DNA of 64,000 nt from Nocardioides luteus (GTDB lineage Bacteria > Actinomycetota > Actinomycetes > Propionibacteriales > Nocardioidaceae): the NCBI RefSeq assembly GCF_014648595.1, contig NZ_BMRK01000014.1, positions 27,196 through 91,195 on the forward strand, in the 5' to 3' direction. A program made the position numbers and the translations under genes. The notes below the pieces were generated by a model that saw only the letters and a program-made list of their open reading frames with translations, was not told the DNA's origin and did not search any database. Positions 44,601 through 53,014 of this stretch are shown piece after piece (the stretch's first letter is position 1; every line of letters starts with the position of its first letter).

Positions 44601-44728
44601 CCTATCTGTTCCTCGGTCCGGCCAAGTACGTCTCCCATACCGGTGACCGCCCTATCGCTATCACCTGGCGACTCGAACATCCGATGCCTACCGACTTCTT
44701 CACCGCGGCGTCCGTCGCGGCGAACTAA
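41624..44728 (+). CDS. PLD nuclease-SF2 helicase-DUF3427 protein
   Basis: This 1034-residue protein has a phospholipase D-type nuclease domain (about 130-280; HxK as LHAKAWMF at 212-214, then GSSNLTRTA), an SF2 helicase (about 330-640; Walker A ATGTGKTVV, DEFH box in VIDEFHHAEAK, LTATPERADG, and QQLGRGLRR motif VI), and a C-terminal DUF3427-type domain (about 700-1034; YSSLSPSERRLAEML, GVKYIPELNVDAFFVNL, SPTLFHWETQ). It starts at GTG with GGAAGC upstream. Such proteins recur in bacterial defence regions; one PLD copy suggests dimerisation. No partner methylase lies next to it. Confidence 0.88.
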   Translation: MSDLGSRDGLYELLVTNDLQDHLDRVADRKVETAHVDPADQPHVLARHIYAAAVRSLEAVKDPELRVKAANQLIAQLETGEADHVMAPPTELRRISPPQGPSTLTYRDTRPKTPLTEAALLTNSKEEPSLAAELRAEIDTSDEVDLLCAFVRWYGLRLVEPELKRLRERGARLRVITTTYTGSTEREALDRLVRDFGAQVKVQYDAQRTRLHAKAWMFRRNTEFDTAYVGSSNLTRTAMVEGVEWNVRLSRKGTPSLFDKFTATFDTYWNHGDFELYDPDRDRDRLDDALAEASGRSRGDRVTISLSGLEVRPYPYQQKMLDDLDAERTLHDRHRNLVVAATGTGKTVVAALDYRRLAENSPDGTRPKLLFVAHRKEILQQSLRTYREVLSDATFGELYVDGTRPERWEHVFASVQSLKSYGVAQIPADTYEVVVIDEFHHAEAKSYRELIEHLEPAELVGLTATPERADGVNVASFFDHRIATQLRLWDALGADLLCPFHYFAISDNTDLRTVKWSRGKYEETALSSVYTGNDARARIILKELRNKMPDVSSMRALGFCVDVDHATYMAKVFNDAGIPAGVVTGSTPSAVRREAIAALRERRLNVLFSVDVFNEGLDIPDVDTVLFLRPTDSATVFLQQLGRGLRRTRDKAVLTVLDFVGHQNKQFSWDRKLRAMTGLTRAALRREVERGFPFLPAGCQIVMDREAQALIVDNLKSQISNRWPSMVQELRSYGDLSLPEYIQESGTELPDILRKGQRSWTELRRTAGLLVPDGAAAETKLLRRVRAFAHVDDPRRAAAFSRLLADDAPSYSSLSPSERRLAEMLFFSLWPDGGGFQTLEAGFAVLRAERATRSELREVIDLAFDSARHRVAGLDGAMSEVPLMVHARYQREEILAALGYASLDRKPNSMREGVKYIPELNVDAFFVNLKKSEADFSPTTMYRDYPISPTLFHWETQSTTSVTSKTGQRYLSSASTVLLFAREQADALFGTSPYLFLGPAKYVSHTGDRPIAITWRLEHPMPTDFFTAASVAAN

Positions 44729-44773
44729 TCAGCCGACCCGGTTGGTAAACGGTGGCGACCGCCGTCGCCGCGG

Positions 44774-45508
44774 GTGAAACTGATGTTTGGTTTCGGGAGC
44801 ATCGGGGATGTCGGTTTGGGCGGTCGGGCGCTGCGTCGAGTACGCCAGCAGAACGGACGGTCACGTCTGCTCGTGGCGCTTCTCGCCCTGACCTTCACCC
44901 TCGGAGCGTTCGTCGCCGGCTCGCCGGCTGGCGCGGTCGATCTCGCGTGCAACAACGACGATGCGCCCATCCCAGCCTCCCCACACGGGTCAGGGTCCTG
45001 GATCGTCCAGCTCGGCGAGAGCCCGAAGAACGGCGACCCGTTCGACGACGATGTGACCCTCGAGTCGACCTACGGCACAACGCCGCAGCTGTGGACCTAT
45101 GACAACGGCTGCACCGGCCAGTTCGTCTCCGGAGCCGGAACGGCGATCGGCAACATCCTGCTCCAGATCTCCGGCACGATCCCGAACTGGACCCACGCGC
45201 TGTTGGACGCCGTCATCGACCCAGAGTCTCCGGTGCAGGCTCTCGACAATCCTGTCGTCGATGCCACCCACGCAGTCACCGACGGCGTCTGGCGCCCGTG
45301 GATCACCATCGCCGTACTCCTCGTCGCAGCGACCGCGATCTGGCGCGCCCGCACCGGCCACATCGCCGGATCTGCGACCGCCGTCGCATGGGCCGGGGTC
45401 GTACTGGTCGGGACGACCTTGCTGATCTCCTACCCGGCCGAGTCGGTCCGTCTGGTCGACGACGGCATACGCAACGCGGTCACGCCGACAAACTCGATGC
45501 CTCGGTGA
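44774..45508 (+). pseudogene. Tail-less paralogue of the downstream membrane toxin
   Basis: The 244-residue product has a signal-like N-terminus, then matches the downstream gene closely: CNNDDAPIPASPHGSGSWIVQLGE, YGTTPQLWTYDNGCTGQFVSGAGTAIGNILLQISG, and two membrane spans ending YPAESVRLVDDGIRNAV. Homology stops at about 45480, where a fragment of an unrelated phosphatase begins, so the remaining membrane part and toxin tail have been deleted. It may still be translated (GTG start) but lacks any effector domain. Confidence 0.75.
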
Positions 45509-45687
45509 TGCTCTCCAACAAACCCTGGGACACTGCCGCCGGCGTACTCATCGCTCGCGAAGCCGGCGCGCGGGTAACCGACCTCGATGGCCGCGACCAC
45601 GACCTGACGTCGACCGCCACGATCGCGTTTGCGCCAGGGGTCGGCGACCAGCTTCTCGACGCGCTGAGCGAAGACGGCCTTCCCTGA
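45484..45687 (+). pseudogene. 3' remnant of an inositol monophosphatase-family gene
   Basis: Sixty-seven codons encode the C-terminal end of the family: ADKLDASVMLSNKPWDTAAGVLIAREAGARVTDLDG (with the metal-binding PWDTAAG motif), then a regular stop. The first three quarters of the gene are absent. The junction with the membrane-toxin paralogue marks a deletion or illegitimate recombination. Confidence 0.8.
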
Positions 45688-45720
45688 CTGCACGAGATTT
45701 CTTTGTTTGATTCGGTTTAG

Positions 45721-47904
45721 GTGTCGGTGGTCGCGGGTAGAACACTTCACGTGAAGGCTGCTCGAGCGGCATCGAGGGATTTGGCAGGTAGGCGGGGGTT
45801 TGGCCGTCTGCTGGCCTTGGCAACCCTCCTGCTCGTGCTGCCCACCGCACTCCCGGCAGCAGCGATCGACATACCGTTCGACCCGTTGCCGATCCCAGGA
45901 GAGGATGCGTGCAACAACCTCGACGCACCGATTCCAGCTTCACCTCATGGGTTCGGATCGTTCGTCGTCGAGCTCGACATCGACCGGGCGGGGCGGTCGG
46001 CAGATCCGTTCGCCGCCGAGCATCCGGCGTCGATCGAATCGGTCTACGGGACGTCACCGCAATGGTTCACCTACGACAATGGCTGCACCGGGCAGTTCGT
46101 AGCCGATGCCGGGACAGCGCTCGGCAACATCCTGCTCGAGCTCTCCGGCCTGCTGCCGAACTGGTCCCACGCGCTGCTCCACTCGGTGCTCTCCCCCAGC
46201 TCATGGCTCATCGCGCTCGAAGAACCCGTCGTGAACGCCACGACCGCGACCGCGCAGGGAGTGTGGTCGCCGTGGCTGCCGATCGTCCTGCTTCTCGTCG
46301 TCGTGATCATCATTTTGCGGTCGCGAGCCGGTCGATTCGCAGGCGCAGCCACCGCAGCGGCGTGGGCTCTTCTCGTCCTCGGCCTCTCGTCCTGGTTGAT
46401 CAACTATCCGTTGGAGGCAGTCCACCTCGTCGATGACGGAGTGCGTGGCGCGACCGAGCTGATCGCCACGTCGTTCAACGACGACACGGCTCTCCCGGAA
46501 GACACCGAAGATCTCGGCGACGAGTCGGCGGTCGTCGCGGTCGACGTTCAGTTCGATCAGATCGTCCGAACAACGCAGTACCGCACGTGGGCCACGGGAG
46601 TCTTCGGCAATCCCGACTCGGCGACCGCCGGAGAGTACGGACCGAAGGTCTTCGCCGCGACACACTTCTCCTGGGAGGAATACGAGGCCTATCGCGACGA
46701 TCCGGAGGGCGCCGGAGCGAAGATCGTCGAGAAGAAGTCCGACGACTTCAAGAGGTACGCCGAGCAGATCAAGGAGACCGATGCGCTCGCGTACGACCAC
46801 TTCAAAGGCGGCCACTGGTCACAGCGAGTAACGACATCGCTCGTGAACTTCGCCATGATCCTGGTGGCCTGCGGTTTCTTGCTTCTCGCCGCTCTCGCGA
46901 CCCTTCTTGCGTTCGCCCTCGTTCGGCTTGTCGTCCCCTTCTCCCCAGCGCTGGGCGTGCTGTTCATGATCGATCGCACCCGCGACGCGGCAGTCGCGAT
47001 GCTCAAGCGCATTGCCGGGCCGCTGGTGATGGGCCCGGTCTGTTTCTTCGTAGGACTTCTGCTGTTGCGATTCTTCGCCGCCATCCTTGCGACCGACGCC
47101 ATCTGGTTCGTCCTCAAGCTCGGTCTCATCGGCGTGCTGACGTACGTCGCCTGGAAGCTGGTCCGGCCGCAGGCCTACACGGTCGCGCCTGTGTTGAATC
47201 GTGCTTTCGCGCCGCTCAAACATCTTCTGAGCCAGAGGACCACTGGACCATCGGCGGTTGCTGGTGCATTGGTGCCTGAGACCAACGGGCCTGCGGACAC
47301 GACGGGCACGCAGGCTCGAGCGGCGGCGGTGGTCTTCTTGCCGCCGATCGCGTCCGCCTACGCCAACCCGGATGCCGCTGACTTCATCCCGTACGCGCCC
47401 CCACCCCGAGAAGTCGGGCCAGGCGAACAACCTCCGGTGTCGCCGCCCACGGCCGCTGCGACGGATCCGCGGCCAGGTTCGACGGTTGAAGCACGATCAT
47501 CACCGCCACCGGGGGTACGCCGACCTGGCGATCCTGCGCGGTTTGGCACATCGACGCGCAAGGACTACCGGGCGACCTTTGACGAGCACTATCCCGAGTA
47601 CCACGAGACCGAGAAGGTCATTCATCACGCCGTCGAGCAATCTGTCCTGCGCAAATACCCGGGCGTGGTGTCCGAGGAAGAGATGCACTCAATCGACAAC
47701 CTCCGAGGCATCCCCAAAGAGGTCAACAGTGACGTCCATCTCCGGCAGATCCGGAAGCACTGGAACCGCTTTTACAAGGACTTCGCACGTCGTGGCGCGA
47801 CTCCGACCCAACAAGACCTACTAGACTTCGCGACCAAGATCGATCAGGAACTTGGTGACCAGTTCATCCCGCCGGAGGTGCCCGATGACACTGTTTCAGA
47901 TTGA
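45721..47904 (+). CDS. Multi-span membrane polymorphic toxin with HNH-like nuclease tail
   Basis: This protein (727 residues from GTG 45721; GTG 45751 is an alternative) has a signal peptide (h-region LLALATLLLVLPTALPAAA), an extracytoplasmic part (ACNNLDAPIPASPHG, YDNGCTGQF), about six membrane spans (for example WLPIVLLLVVVIIIL and MILVACGFLLLAALATLLAFALV), a Pro-rich linker, and a 120-residue tail (608-727). The tail has KVIHHAVEQSVL (His635-His636), MHSIDNLRGIP and DVHLRQIRKHWNRFY, a conserved pattern of bacterial nuclease toxins thought to be HNH/ENDO VII-like. The TrbL/VirB6-like membrane part may export the tail. The immunity gene overlaps its end by 20 bases. Confidence 0.72.
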   Translation: MSVVAGRTLHVKAARAASRDLAGRRGFGRLLALATLLLVLPTALPAAAIDIPFDPLPIPGEDACNNLDAPIPASPHGFGSFVVELDIDRAGRSADPFAAEHPASIESVYGTSPQWFTYDNGCTGQFVADAGTALGNILLELSGLLPNWSHALLHSVLSPSSWLIALEEPVVNATTATAQGVWSPWLPIVLLLVVVIIILRSRAGRFAGAATAAAWALLVLGLSSWLINYPLEAVHLVDDGVRGATELIATSFNDDTALPEDTEDLGDESAVVAVDVQFDQIVRTTQYRTWATGVFGNPDSATAGEYGPKVFAATHFSWEEYEAYRDDPEGAGAKIVEKKSDDFKRYAEQIKETDALAYDHFKGGHWSQRVTTSLVNFAMILVACGFLLLAALATLLAFALVRLVVPFSPALGVLFMIDRTRDAAVAMLKRIAGPLVMGPVCFFVGLLLLRFFAAILATDAIWFVLKLGLIGVLTYVAWKLVRPQAYTVAPVLNRAFAPLKHLLSQRTTGPSAVAGALVPETNGPADTTGTQARAAAVVFLPPIASAYANPDAADFIPYAPPPREVGPGEQPPVSPPTAAATDPRPGSTVEARSSPPPGVRRPGDPARFGTSTRKDYRATFDEHYPEYHETEKVIHHAVEQSVLRKYPGVVSEEEMHSIDNLRGIPKEVNSDVHLRQIRKHWNRFYKDFARRGATPTQQDLLDFATKIDQELGDQFIPPEVPDDTVSD

Positions 47905-48307
47905 GCCAGATGTGGTTGGCGAGTGGGGCGACCAGATGGACTACGACGCTCACCGAACTCCGCAGCTGGTTGGCCCGTTCCACTACGTGATCGACTCGTG
48001 GGCGGGCGAGGACTTGGTGACAACCCACCCGTACTTCTTCGTCACCAGCAAGCTCGCTGATGAGATCAGGACCGCTGGTCTCTCGGGCGTCGAGTTCGCG
48101 CCTGCACGAGTCTCTATCTCCGAGCAGGGATCCTTGAGCCCGGAGTGGGGCGAGCCCGATCTGCTCCAGCTGGTATTTGTCGGCGATGCCAACAGCGACA
48201 TCTATCTCCACGATCGAGTCGACCTCCGCGTGAGCGCTCGCGCGATGGAGGTGTTCAACCGCTTCAACCTCGGTGACGCCGACGTGGATGTAGTCGACGA
48301 GACCTGA
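47885..48307 (+). CDS. Candidate immunity protein for the membrane toxin
   Basis: This 140-residue protein (VVGEWGDQMDYDAHRTPQLVG, FHYVIDSWAGEDLVTTHPYFFVTSKLADEI, LSGVEFAPARVSISEQ) resembles Imm43-type immunity proteins found beside polymorphic toxins. It has no signal peptide and is acidic, as expected for a cytoplasmic inhibitor of a basic nuclease. ATG at 47885 overlaps the toxin gene by 20 bases, so the two are co-translated. The family call is from memory of the pattern, not a search. Confidence 0.65.
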   Translation: MTLFQIEPDVVGEWGDQMDYDAHRTPQLVGPFHYVIDSWAGEDLVTTHPYFFVTSKLADEIRTAGLSGVEFAPARVSISEQGSLSPEWGEPDLLQLVFVGDANSDIYLHDRVDLRVSARAMEVFNRFNLGDADVDVVDET

Positions 48308-48340
48308 GGACAGGTCCTTCTTCAGCGTCAGAAACCCTGT

Positions 48341-48398
48341 TCACGCCTCCCGGCTCCAGCGGTCCGGGGGGCGTAGCGGGCCTTGAAGCGGCGTACGA
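48341..48398 (-). pseudogene. 3' remnant of an AraC-family regulator gene
   Basis: Read on the minus strand, this stretch encodes LVRRFKARY and, after a one-base shift, PDRWSREA with a stop at 48341, matching the end of the AraC regulator at 53015 (LVRRFKARYGITPDRWRRDG). Bases 48372-48396 match 53050-53074 at 24 of 25 positions in the same orientation. Nothing else of that gene remains. Confidence 0.75.
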
Positions 48399-48567
48399 GA
48401 CAACGGAGGGTCGCGTCTCGTGCCTCTCAACAAGGATGCTTCCGTTGCCGCCTACCTGCGTCCAGGCATGACCCCCTTGACGACATCGACGCCGCATGGA
48501 ACGCCGAATCCCAGAGTGACGGACTCGAAGCAGGACAGACAGGGCGAGTTGATCGAGGAGTTCGAGA

Positions 48568-49038
48568 ATGACAGACCACCCCGGCTCTGAACGGTCAGGG
48601 CTCGAGCGCCGGGGAGAGCTCATGTCCCAGATCGGCCCGATGATTCCGGAGCGAGTTGAGGGCGAGTGGACTTCCGTTGTTCTCCGGCGACGCGCGGTTT
48701 CGATGTATGCAGAACAGGAACTCATCGTGCATCGTCCGAACGGCGCAACTGACAAGGCCCTCGCCCCCAGAACTGTCTCCAGACTGCTCAAGGAACTCCG
48801 GAAAGTGATGTACACGCCGGGTGGCGCCACCTGGTTGTCACTGGAGTGGACGATCGAGAACAACGTCGGTGATTGGTCCGGGCGCACCACCTTCAACTAC
48901 GACGACGAACCCACCTGGCATGAGCCGCTCGATCCCGGCATGTATGGGATCGACCTCGAGGCCTTTCCGCGCGATCCACAGAACATCCCGTTGTGGATGC
49001 AGCAGCGGTTGGACGAAGCGCGTCGTCAGGCGAAGTAG
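48568..49038 (+). CDS. YezG/DUF600-like immunity protein
   Basis: This 156-residue protein has a YezG-type core: EGEWTSVVLRRRAVSMYAEQ, ATWLSLEWTIENNVGDWSG, then FNYDDEPTWHEPLD, GIDLEAFPRD and PLWMQQRLDEA. YezG-family proteins neutralise LXG or other polymorphic toxins. ATG at 48568 follows GAGGAG; an internal ATG at 48622 is possible. No cognate toxin is next to it, so it may be an orphan immunity gene against rivals' toxins. A decayed relative lies just downstream. Confidence 0.65.
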   Translation: MTDHPGSERSGLERRGELMSQIGPMIPERVEGEWTSVVLRRRAVSMYAEQELIVHRPNGATDKALAPRTVSRLLKELRKVMYTPGGATWLSLEWTIENNVGDWSGRTTFNYDDEPTWHEPLDPGMYGIDLEAFPRDPQNIPLWMQQRLDEARRQAK

Positions 49039-49154
49039 CCCGTGATCTCCAAAGCCGTGACGCCGACGGCATCTCCGGTCCTTCTTTCTCATCACCGCTT
49101 ACGCTCGCTGGGTCGAGCATGCCCAGTGGCTGACAACCCGCAAACGAGCCGTGG

Positions 49155-49642
49155 CCCGAGGAACCTGAGCGCCGCACAGACCTCGTCGCCCGCAAGGTTG
49201 TCCGGGACGACCTCGGCGACGCCGAGCCCGAGAGCGGTTACAGCCTCATGCTCACGGCGGCCGGTGAGAGACTCCGTTCGACGTGCAGCTCGATGCTGGT
49301 GCGCTGGCGTCCGGACGCCAGCGCACCGAGCAACTCGCTCACCGTGGAGATCAAAGGAGGTCATCCCGCGGACCTTCACGGGAGAGGTGGCAGACGCAGC
49401 GATCCGTGCCGTGATCGAATCGTGGACCCACTCGTCGCCGCGTTGGGGGACGAGGAGACCTTGGCGATGGCCACGCCGATGCTCGCTCGACGTTCATCTA
49501 CGACGACGAGCCCGGATGGGACATGCCGGTCTGCCCGTTCGGCTGCGCCATCGACGTTCGCGACTTTGCACGAGACGACAGCAGCGTTCCAGCCTCGCTG
49601 CGGAATCAGCTCGTCGAGGCAGCCCGCGCTGCGTCAGCCTGA
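49155..49642 (+). pseudogene. Decayed YezG-like immunity gene
   Basis: Fragments in three frames follow one another: SGYSLMLTAAGERLR, then TGEVADAAIRAVIESW, then STFIYDDEPGWDMP, AIDVRDFARDDSSVPASLRNQLVEAARAASA and a stop at 49642. The last part aligns with the YDDEP-W and D-F-RD...P-L pattern of the intact YezG-like gene upstream. At least two frameshifts make a functional product unlikely. The exact 5' end is unclear. Confidence 0.55.
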
Positions 49643-49768
49643 CGAAGGCGTTGCGGCACGCGGTGAGCGGAACGACACCAGAATCCGTCACAGATCCTGA
49701 CGAGCGCGTGACCGTTGTCGGCGCATGGAGTCAGCGCTCGCTTGAGCTCCTCTGCGATCTGGCGTCAG

Positions 49769-50460
49769 ACGCCGGCCGGCGTCCGGGCGGGTGGCGGCAT
49801 CGAGGCAACTAGACACCGCGAGGACGCGCCCGACTGGGCGCGTTCCTTGCCAGGCTTCGAGCCTGTCAACGCGAATGAGCTTCCCAACGGATTCCGCTCT
49901 GGTTATCGGTTCAGCGTGCCACTCATAGACATGCCGACGACCCTCTCCTACGTTCTGGAACGCCTTCGAGTTGCTGGCGGCATCATCGTTGAGCGGCACG
50001 TGCCGACGCTGACTTCGCTCGACGACGCCGGTGTGATCGTCAATTGCTCCGGTGTGAGAGCCGCCGTACTAGCCGACGACAGTGACCTACGCTCGATTCG
50101 CGGACAGCATGTGATCGTGGCGAACCCCGGGCTGACCGACGCTATCTCGGAGGACACCGGCGCGTCGAGCGACCTTCTCCGCATCTACCCCCAAGGTGAA
50201 GTTGTAGTTCTCGGAGGAACCGCAATCGACGGATCCTCCGACACGACTCCAGGCCCCGGGGCCGCCGAGCGATCCTCGAACGCTGCATCGCTGTCGAACC
50301 ACGCCTTGCAGCAGTTCCCAGCCTCATGCTCACTGCGACCGGCGAGCGTCTTCGTGTCGGCGTGCAGCTCACCTCCTCCGTCAACGGACTCAACACGATC
50401 CGCCAAGCAAGACTCGACAGCGGGCGCCGATCTGCTGTATCTCCACGTTCCCCTGGTTGA
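49769..50460 (+). pseudogene. Truncated, frameshifted D-amino-acid oxidase-like gene
   Basis: The frame encodes GGGIEATRHREDAPDWARSLPGFE, GYRFSVPLIDMPTTLSYVLERL, VNCSGVRAAVLADDSDLRSIRGQHVIV, as in DAO-family flavoenzymes, then shifts at about 50245 to RRAILERCIAVEPRL and ends at 50460. The N-terminal FAD-binding GxGxxG segment is missing. The tail holds a 51-base module (50319-50370) also present at 49241-49291. Confidence 0.6.
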
Positions 50461-50589
50461 CTCAAGCGCCGAACAAGTGACGGCGGAGAATTTTCTTCAA
50501 CTTGCGCGTTTAGAACCGCTGAAACCGGGTAGAAGGTAAACGTAAAGGGCCGTCTGGGGGCGCCCTAGTGTCAGGACTCGGGAGTGACT

Positions 50590-50970
50590 ATGGAGATCAG
50601 AGCAGACATCGAGGCGATGTACCGCGCCGGCAAGATCGAGTTTCCGGCGTACGCCGGGCGCTTGAGCGAAGTCGCGACAACAGTCGCGGCTCAGACCCCG
50701 GTATGGGCAAGCGAGGCTGCCAAGGCGCAGTCGCCTCCCGCACTGACGAAGGCCATCGAGTTGAACGACAGGATCACTCAACTGCTCACCTACGCCGTGC
50801 AGACGTGGAACGATGCCGCCGAGACGGTGGTCGCGATTACGGATGACTTCGTCGCAACAGATGAGCAGGCGGCGGTAGAAGCCGCCTCACTTCAACGTGA
50901 GTGCCCAGAATTAGCACGGCCGTTCGAGCCCGTGGCCATCCCCCGCAGTAAGGGGGTCGGGACCCGATGA
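50590..50970 (+). CDS. WXG100-like small helical protein
   Basis: This 126-residue protein is helical with no signal peptide (IRADIEAMYRAGKIEFPAYAGRLSEVATTVAAQ, NDRITQLLTYAVQTWNDAAETVVAITDDFVATDEQA), resembling WXG100/ESX-type partners, although a clear WXG turn is not seen. The ATG at 50590 follows cgggag; a GTG at 50584 is possible. Its stop overlaps the next gene, forming a three-gene operon. It is probably the chaperone-like partner of the next protein (inference). Confidence 0.6.
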   Translation: MEIRADIEAMYRAGKIEFPAYAGRLSEVATTVAAQTPVWASEAAKAQSPPALTKAIELNDRITQLLTYAVQTWNDAAETVVAITDDFVATDEQAAVEAASLQRECPELARPFEPVAIPRSKGVGTR

Positions 50971-52031
50971 TGATCGTCGGCGAATATTCGCCCGAAGCCT
51001 TCGCGAATGTCGCTGAGCAAATCGAGGAACATGTCGGCGACCTGATGGGCATCGAGGCAGCCGCGCGACTCGTACGCGCAAATCTCACACCAGACGGGGG
51101 AACGGACGCTGGCCCTGTCGGGCTGGAACGTCTGACGATCCCCGCGGCCAAGCCGTACAGCGTGACGCCGATGCTGCCGATGCTCATCGACCAGTCCTGG
51201 CAGCAGTTGATCAACGAGGCTTACCAAGCCGGCCGCAAGGTCGCTACGGGTTTGGCGGTCTGGTTCCAGATTCTCGTCGACAGGTACAAGGACGTTGATC
51301 CTTCTGCGCTGATCTCATCTGCAAACCACCAGCAGGCCAAGCTTGGCAGCATCGCCGACGTTGTAGGTATTGAACACGAGGTCAACGTCCGTGTCCTGAC
51401 CACCCGCCACTGGACTGGCGGAGCGTCAGACGAGTTCGTGATCTGGTCAGAGCAAGTGCACCCGTCCGTGGATGCGACATTGACGCTCGCGGGCTATGCG
51501 CACGCGGTGGTCGGAGCGAGCGCGCTGGTGATCAAGAACACCCAACAGACGATGTTATCGCAGGTCACCGGTGCCTGCGAGGGTCTCAAGACGAGCCTCC
51601 TCCACTGGCGATCCGCAGCGGACAACTTTCCTTTCCCTCCTGGCTCCGATGTTCCCATCTCCGAATCGATGAACGATGTGGAAGGATCGGTGAAGCATCT
51701 GGTCGGCGAGGTTCCAGTCCTCGGCGACTACCTTGCGGGGAAGGCTGTCGAGAAGGCGGGCAAGGCGATCAAGTACTGGGAAGCAACCAAGGCTGTCACG
51801 AGCGCTCTTGACGCCAGGAACCCTGTGGAGAGCACGCAACCCGACGCGCAGTCAGTCGTCGATCGGTTGGAATACATGTTGCGATCGACCGCTGAAGCTG
51901 CAGATGCAGAACTCGACGCTGCTGGCGCAGACCTCGATCGCGTGCTCAGCGACCTCAACACATATTGGGGGCTCCTACGCTTGGAGCGCCTACCTCACCC
52001 ATCGGCGCCTGGAGGCGAGTTCTCACTGTGA
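50967..52031 (+). CDS. Helical protein with WXG-type motif
   Basis: This 354-residue protein is mostly helical and lacks a signal peptide. Its central part has HWTGGASDEFVIWSEQVHPSV, a WXG motif followed by the helix expected in ESX-type substrates, near residue 150. The C-terminus is Ala/Asp/Leu-rich helix (AADAELDAAGADLDRVLSDL). Both ends overlap neighbours by four bases (ATGA upstream, GTGA downstream). No toxin domain is recognised. Export by an ESX system encoded elsewhere is plausible. Confidence 0.6.
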   Translation: MMIVGEYSPEAFANVAEQIEEHVGDLMGIEAAARLVRANLTPDGGTDAGPVGLERLTIPAAKPYSVTPMLPMLIDQSWQQLINEAYQAGRKVATGLAVWFQILVDRYKDVDPSALISSANHQQAKLGSIADVVGIEHEVNVRVLTTRHWTGGASDEFVIWSEQVHPSVDATLTLAGYAHAVVGASALVIKNTQQTMLSQVTGACEGLKTSLLHWRSAADNFPFPPGSDVPISESMNDVEGSVKHLVGEVPVLGDYLAGKAVEKAGKAIKYWEATKAVTSALDARNPVESTQPDAQSVVDRLEYMLRSTAEAADAELDAAGADLDRVLSDLNTYWGLLRLERLPHPSAPGGEFSL

Positions 52032-53005
52032 GCGGCAAGCGTTGTGGTCTTGCATGCCTGTGGATTGTTGGATTCATACTCGTCGGCACAGCCGGATGCT
52101 CCACCGAACCCAAGGAGGAGCGACCGACGACCGCTAGCCCGCGCCCATCGCCATCACCCGATGCTGCCTCCGAGGAGTGGGCCACCCTCGGACGCCTTGA
52201 TCCGTGCAGGCTTCTCACAACCGTGCTCGATCAGAAAGAGGCGAAACTCGACGCTCCGAATCCTCACGCCTGCTCGGCCCAGACAGGCACGAACAAGACG
52301 CAGCTGGACGTGGGGGCCGGCTTCGGGACAGACGCACGCGAGTCGATGACGACCGACTCTGAAGCCGTGGTCGTTGAGCCCCGGGGAGTCAGCGTGTTCC
52401 AAGAGGTCGACGGACCGAGCGGGGGCGGCTGCACGAGCATCATCCCGGTCGGCGAACACACCGGCATCAGAGTCGGTACGAACCGCCCGTGCGACGCACA
52501 CGCCAAGGTCGAGACAAATATCGTCAACGTGCTGTCCGCCGGGGCATCCGATGCGACGAGAGACTCTGACGTCCACGAAAGCCACACGGCGTGCGAACTC
52601 TTGGGTTCGCCCACCGTGCCGGACACGGAGGTGGTCGCAGAGCCGGGGACATCTGGCGCGGAATGCAGCCTCATGATGTCGACACCTCCGACAACGGAGC
52701 TCTACACGAGCTTGTCGATGACATACGACGACGCGTGGCCCGACGTGACGCAGGACCCCGACCTGGGAACCGCAGATAGTGTGGGCGGCCACGATGTCGT
52801 GTATACGACGCTGACCGGCACGTGCGAGGGTCGCGTTCGGTTCGATGCGCCCAGCCGGCCAGGGGTCTCCCACGAGTGGCTCGTCGCCACGTTGCGATCC
52901 CAAGACTGTGAGCGCCTCAAGAACCTGATGCCCGACGTGGTCGCACGGTGGCAGTCTCCGGCCCCGGAGGGTGTCGATCTCGCGCCCCTCCTCGAGGTGC
53001 GCTGA
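52028..53005 (+). CDS. DUF3558-like lipoprotein
   Basis: This 325-residue lipoprotein has a lipobox LVGTAGC (Cys about residue 23), a Thr/Ser/Pro linker and two repeats of a DUF3558-like pattern: LGRLDPCRLLTTVLDQ...CSAQT and SHTACELLGSPTVPDTEV...CSLMM, each with a Cys pair. DUF3558 proteins are common actinobacterial surface lipoproteins of unknown role. GTG at 52028 overlaps the WXG-motif gene, so the three proteins form one operon linked with the cell surface. Confidence 0.7.
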   Translation: MSGKRCGLACLWIVGFILVGTAGCSTEPKEERPTTASPRPSPSPDAASEEWATLGRLDPCRLLTTVLDQKEAKLDAPNPHACSAQTGTNKTQLDVGAGFGTDARESMTTDSEAVVVEPRGVSVFQEVDGPSGGGCTSIIPVGEHTGIRVGTNRPCDAHAKVETNIVNVLSAGASDATRDSDVHESHTACELLGSPTVPDTEVVAEPGTSGAECSLMMSTPPTTELYTSLSMTYDDAWPDVTQDPDLGTADSVGGHDVVYTTLTGTCEGRVRFDAPSRPGVSHEWLVATLRSQDCERLKNLMPDVVARWQSPAPEGVDLAPLLEVR

Positions 53006-53014
53006 CCCGTCAGT

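Noticed and set aside
45298-45483. Intact inositol monophosphatase gene beginning at 45298
   Set aside because: Only codons from 45484 resemble the family; the preceding part is another frame of the membrane-toxin paralogue.
48383-48571. Small coding gene before the YezG-like gene
   Set aside because: Two overlapping frames look equally random; one reads SVAAYLRPGMTPLT but has no start signal or family match.
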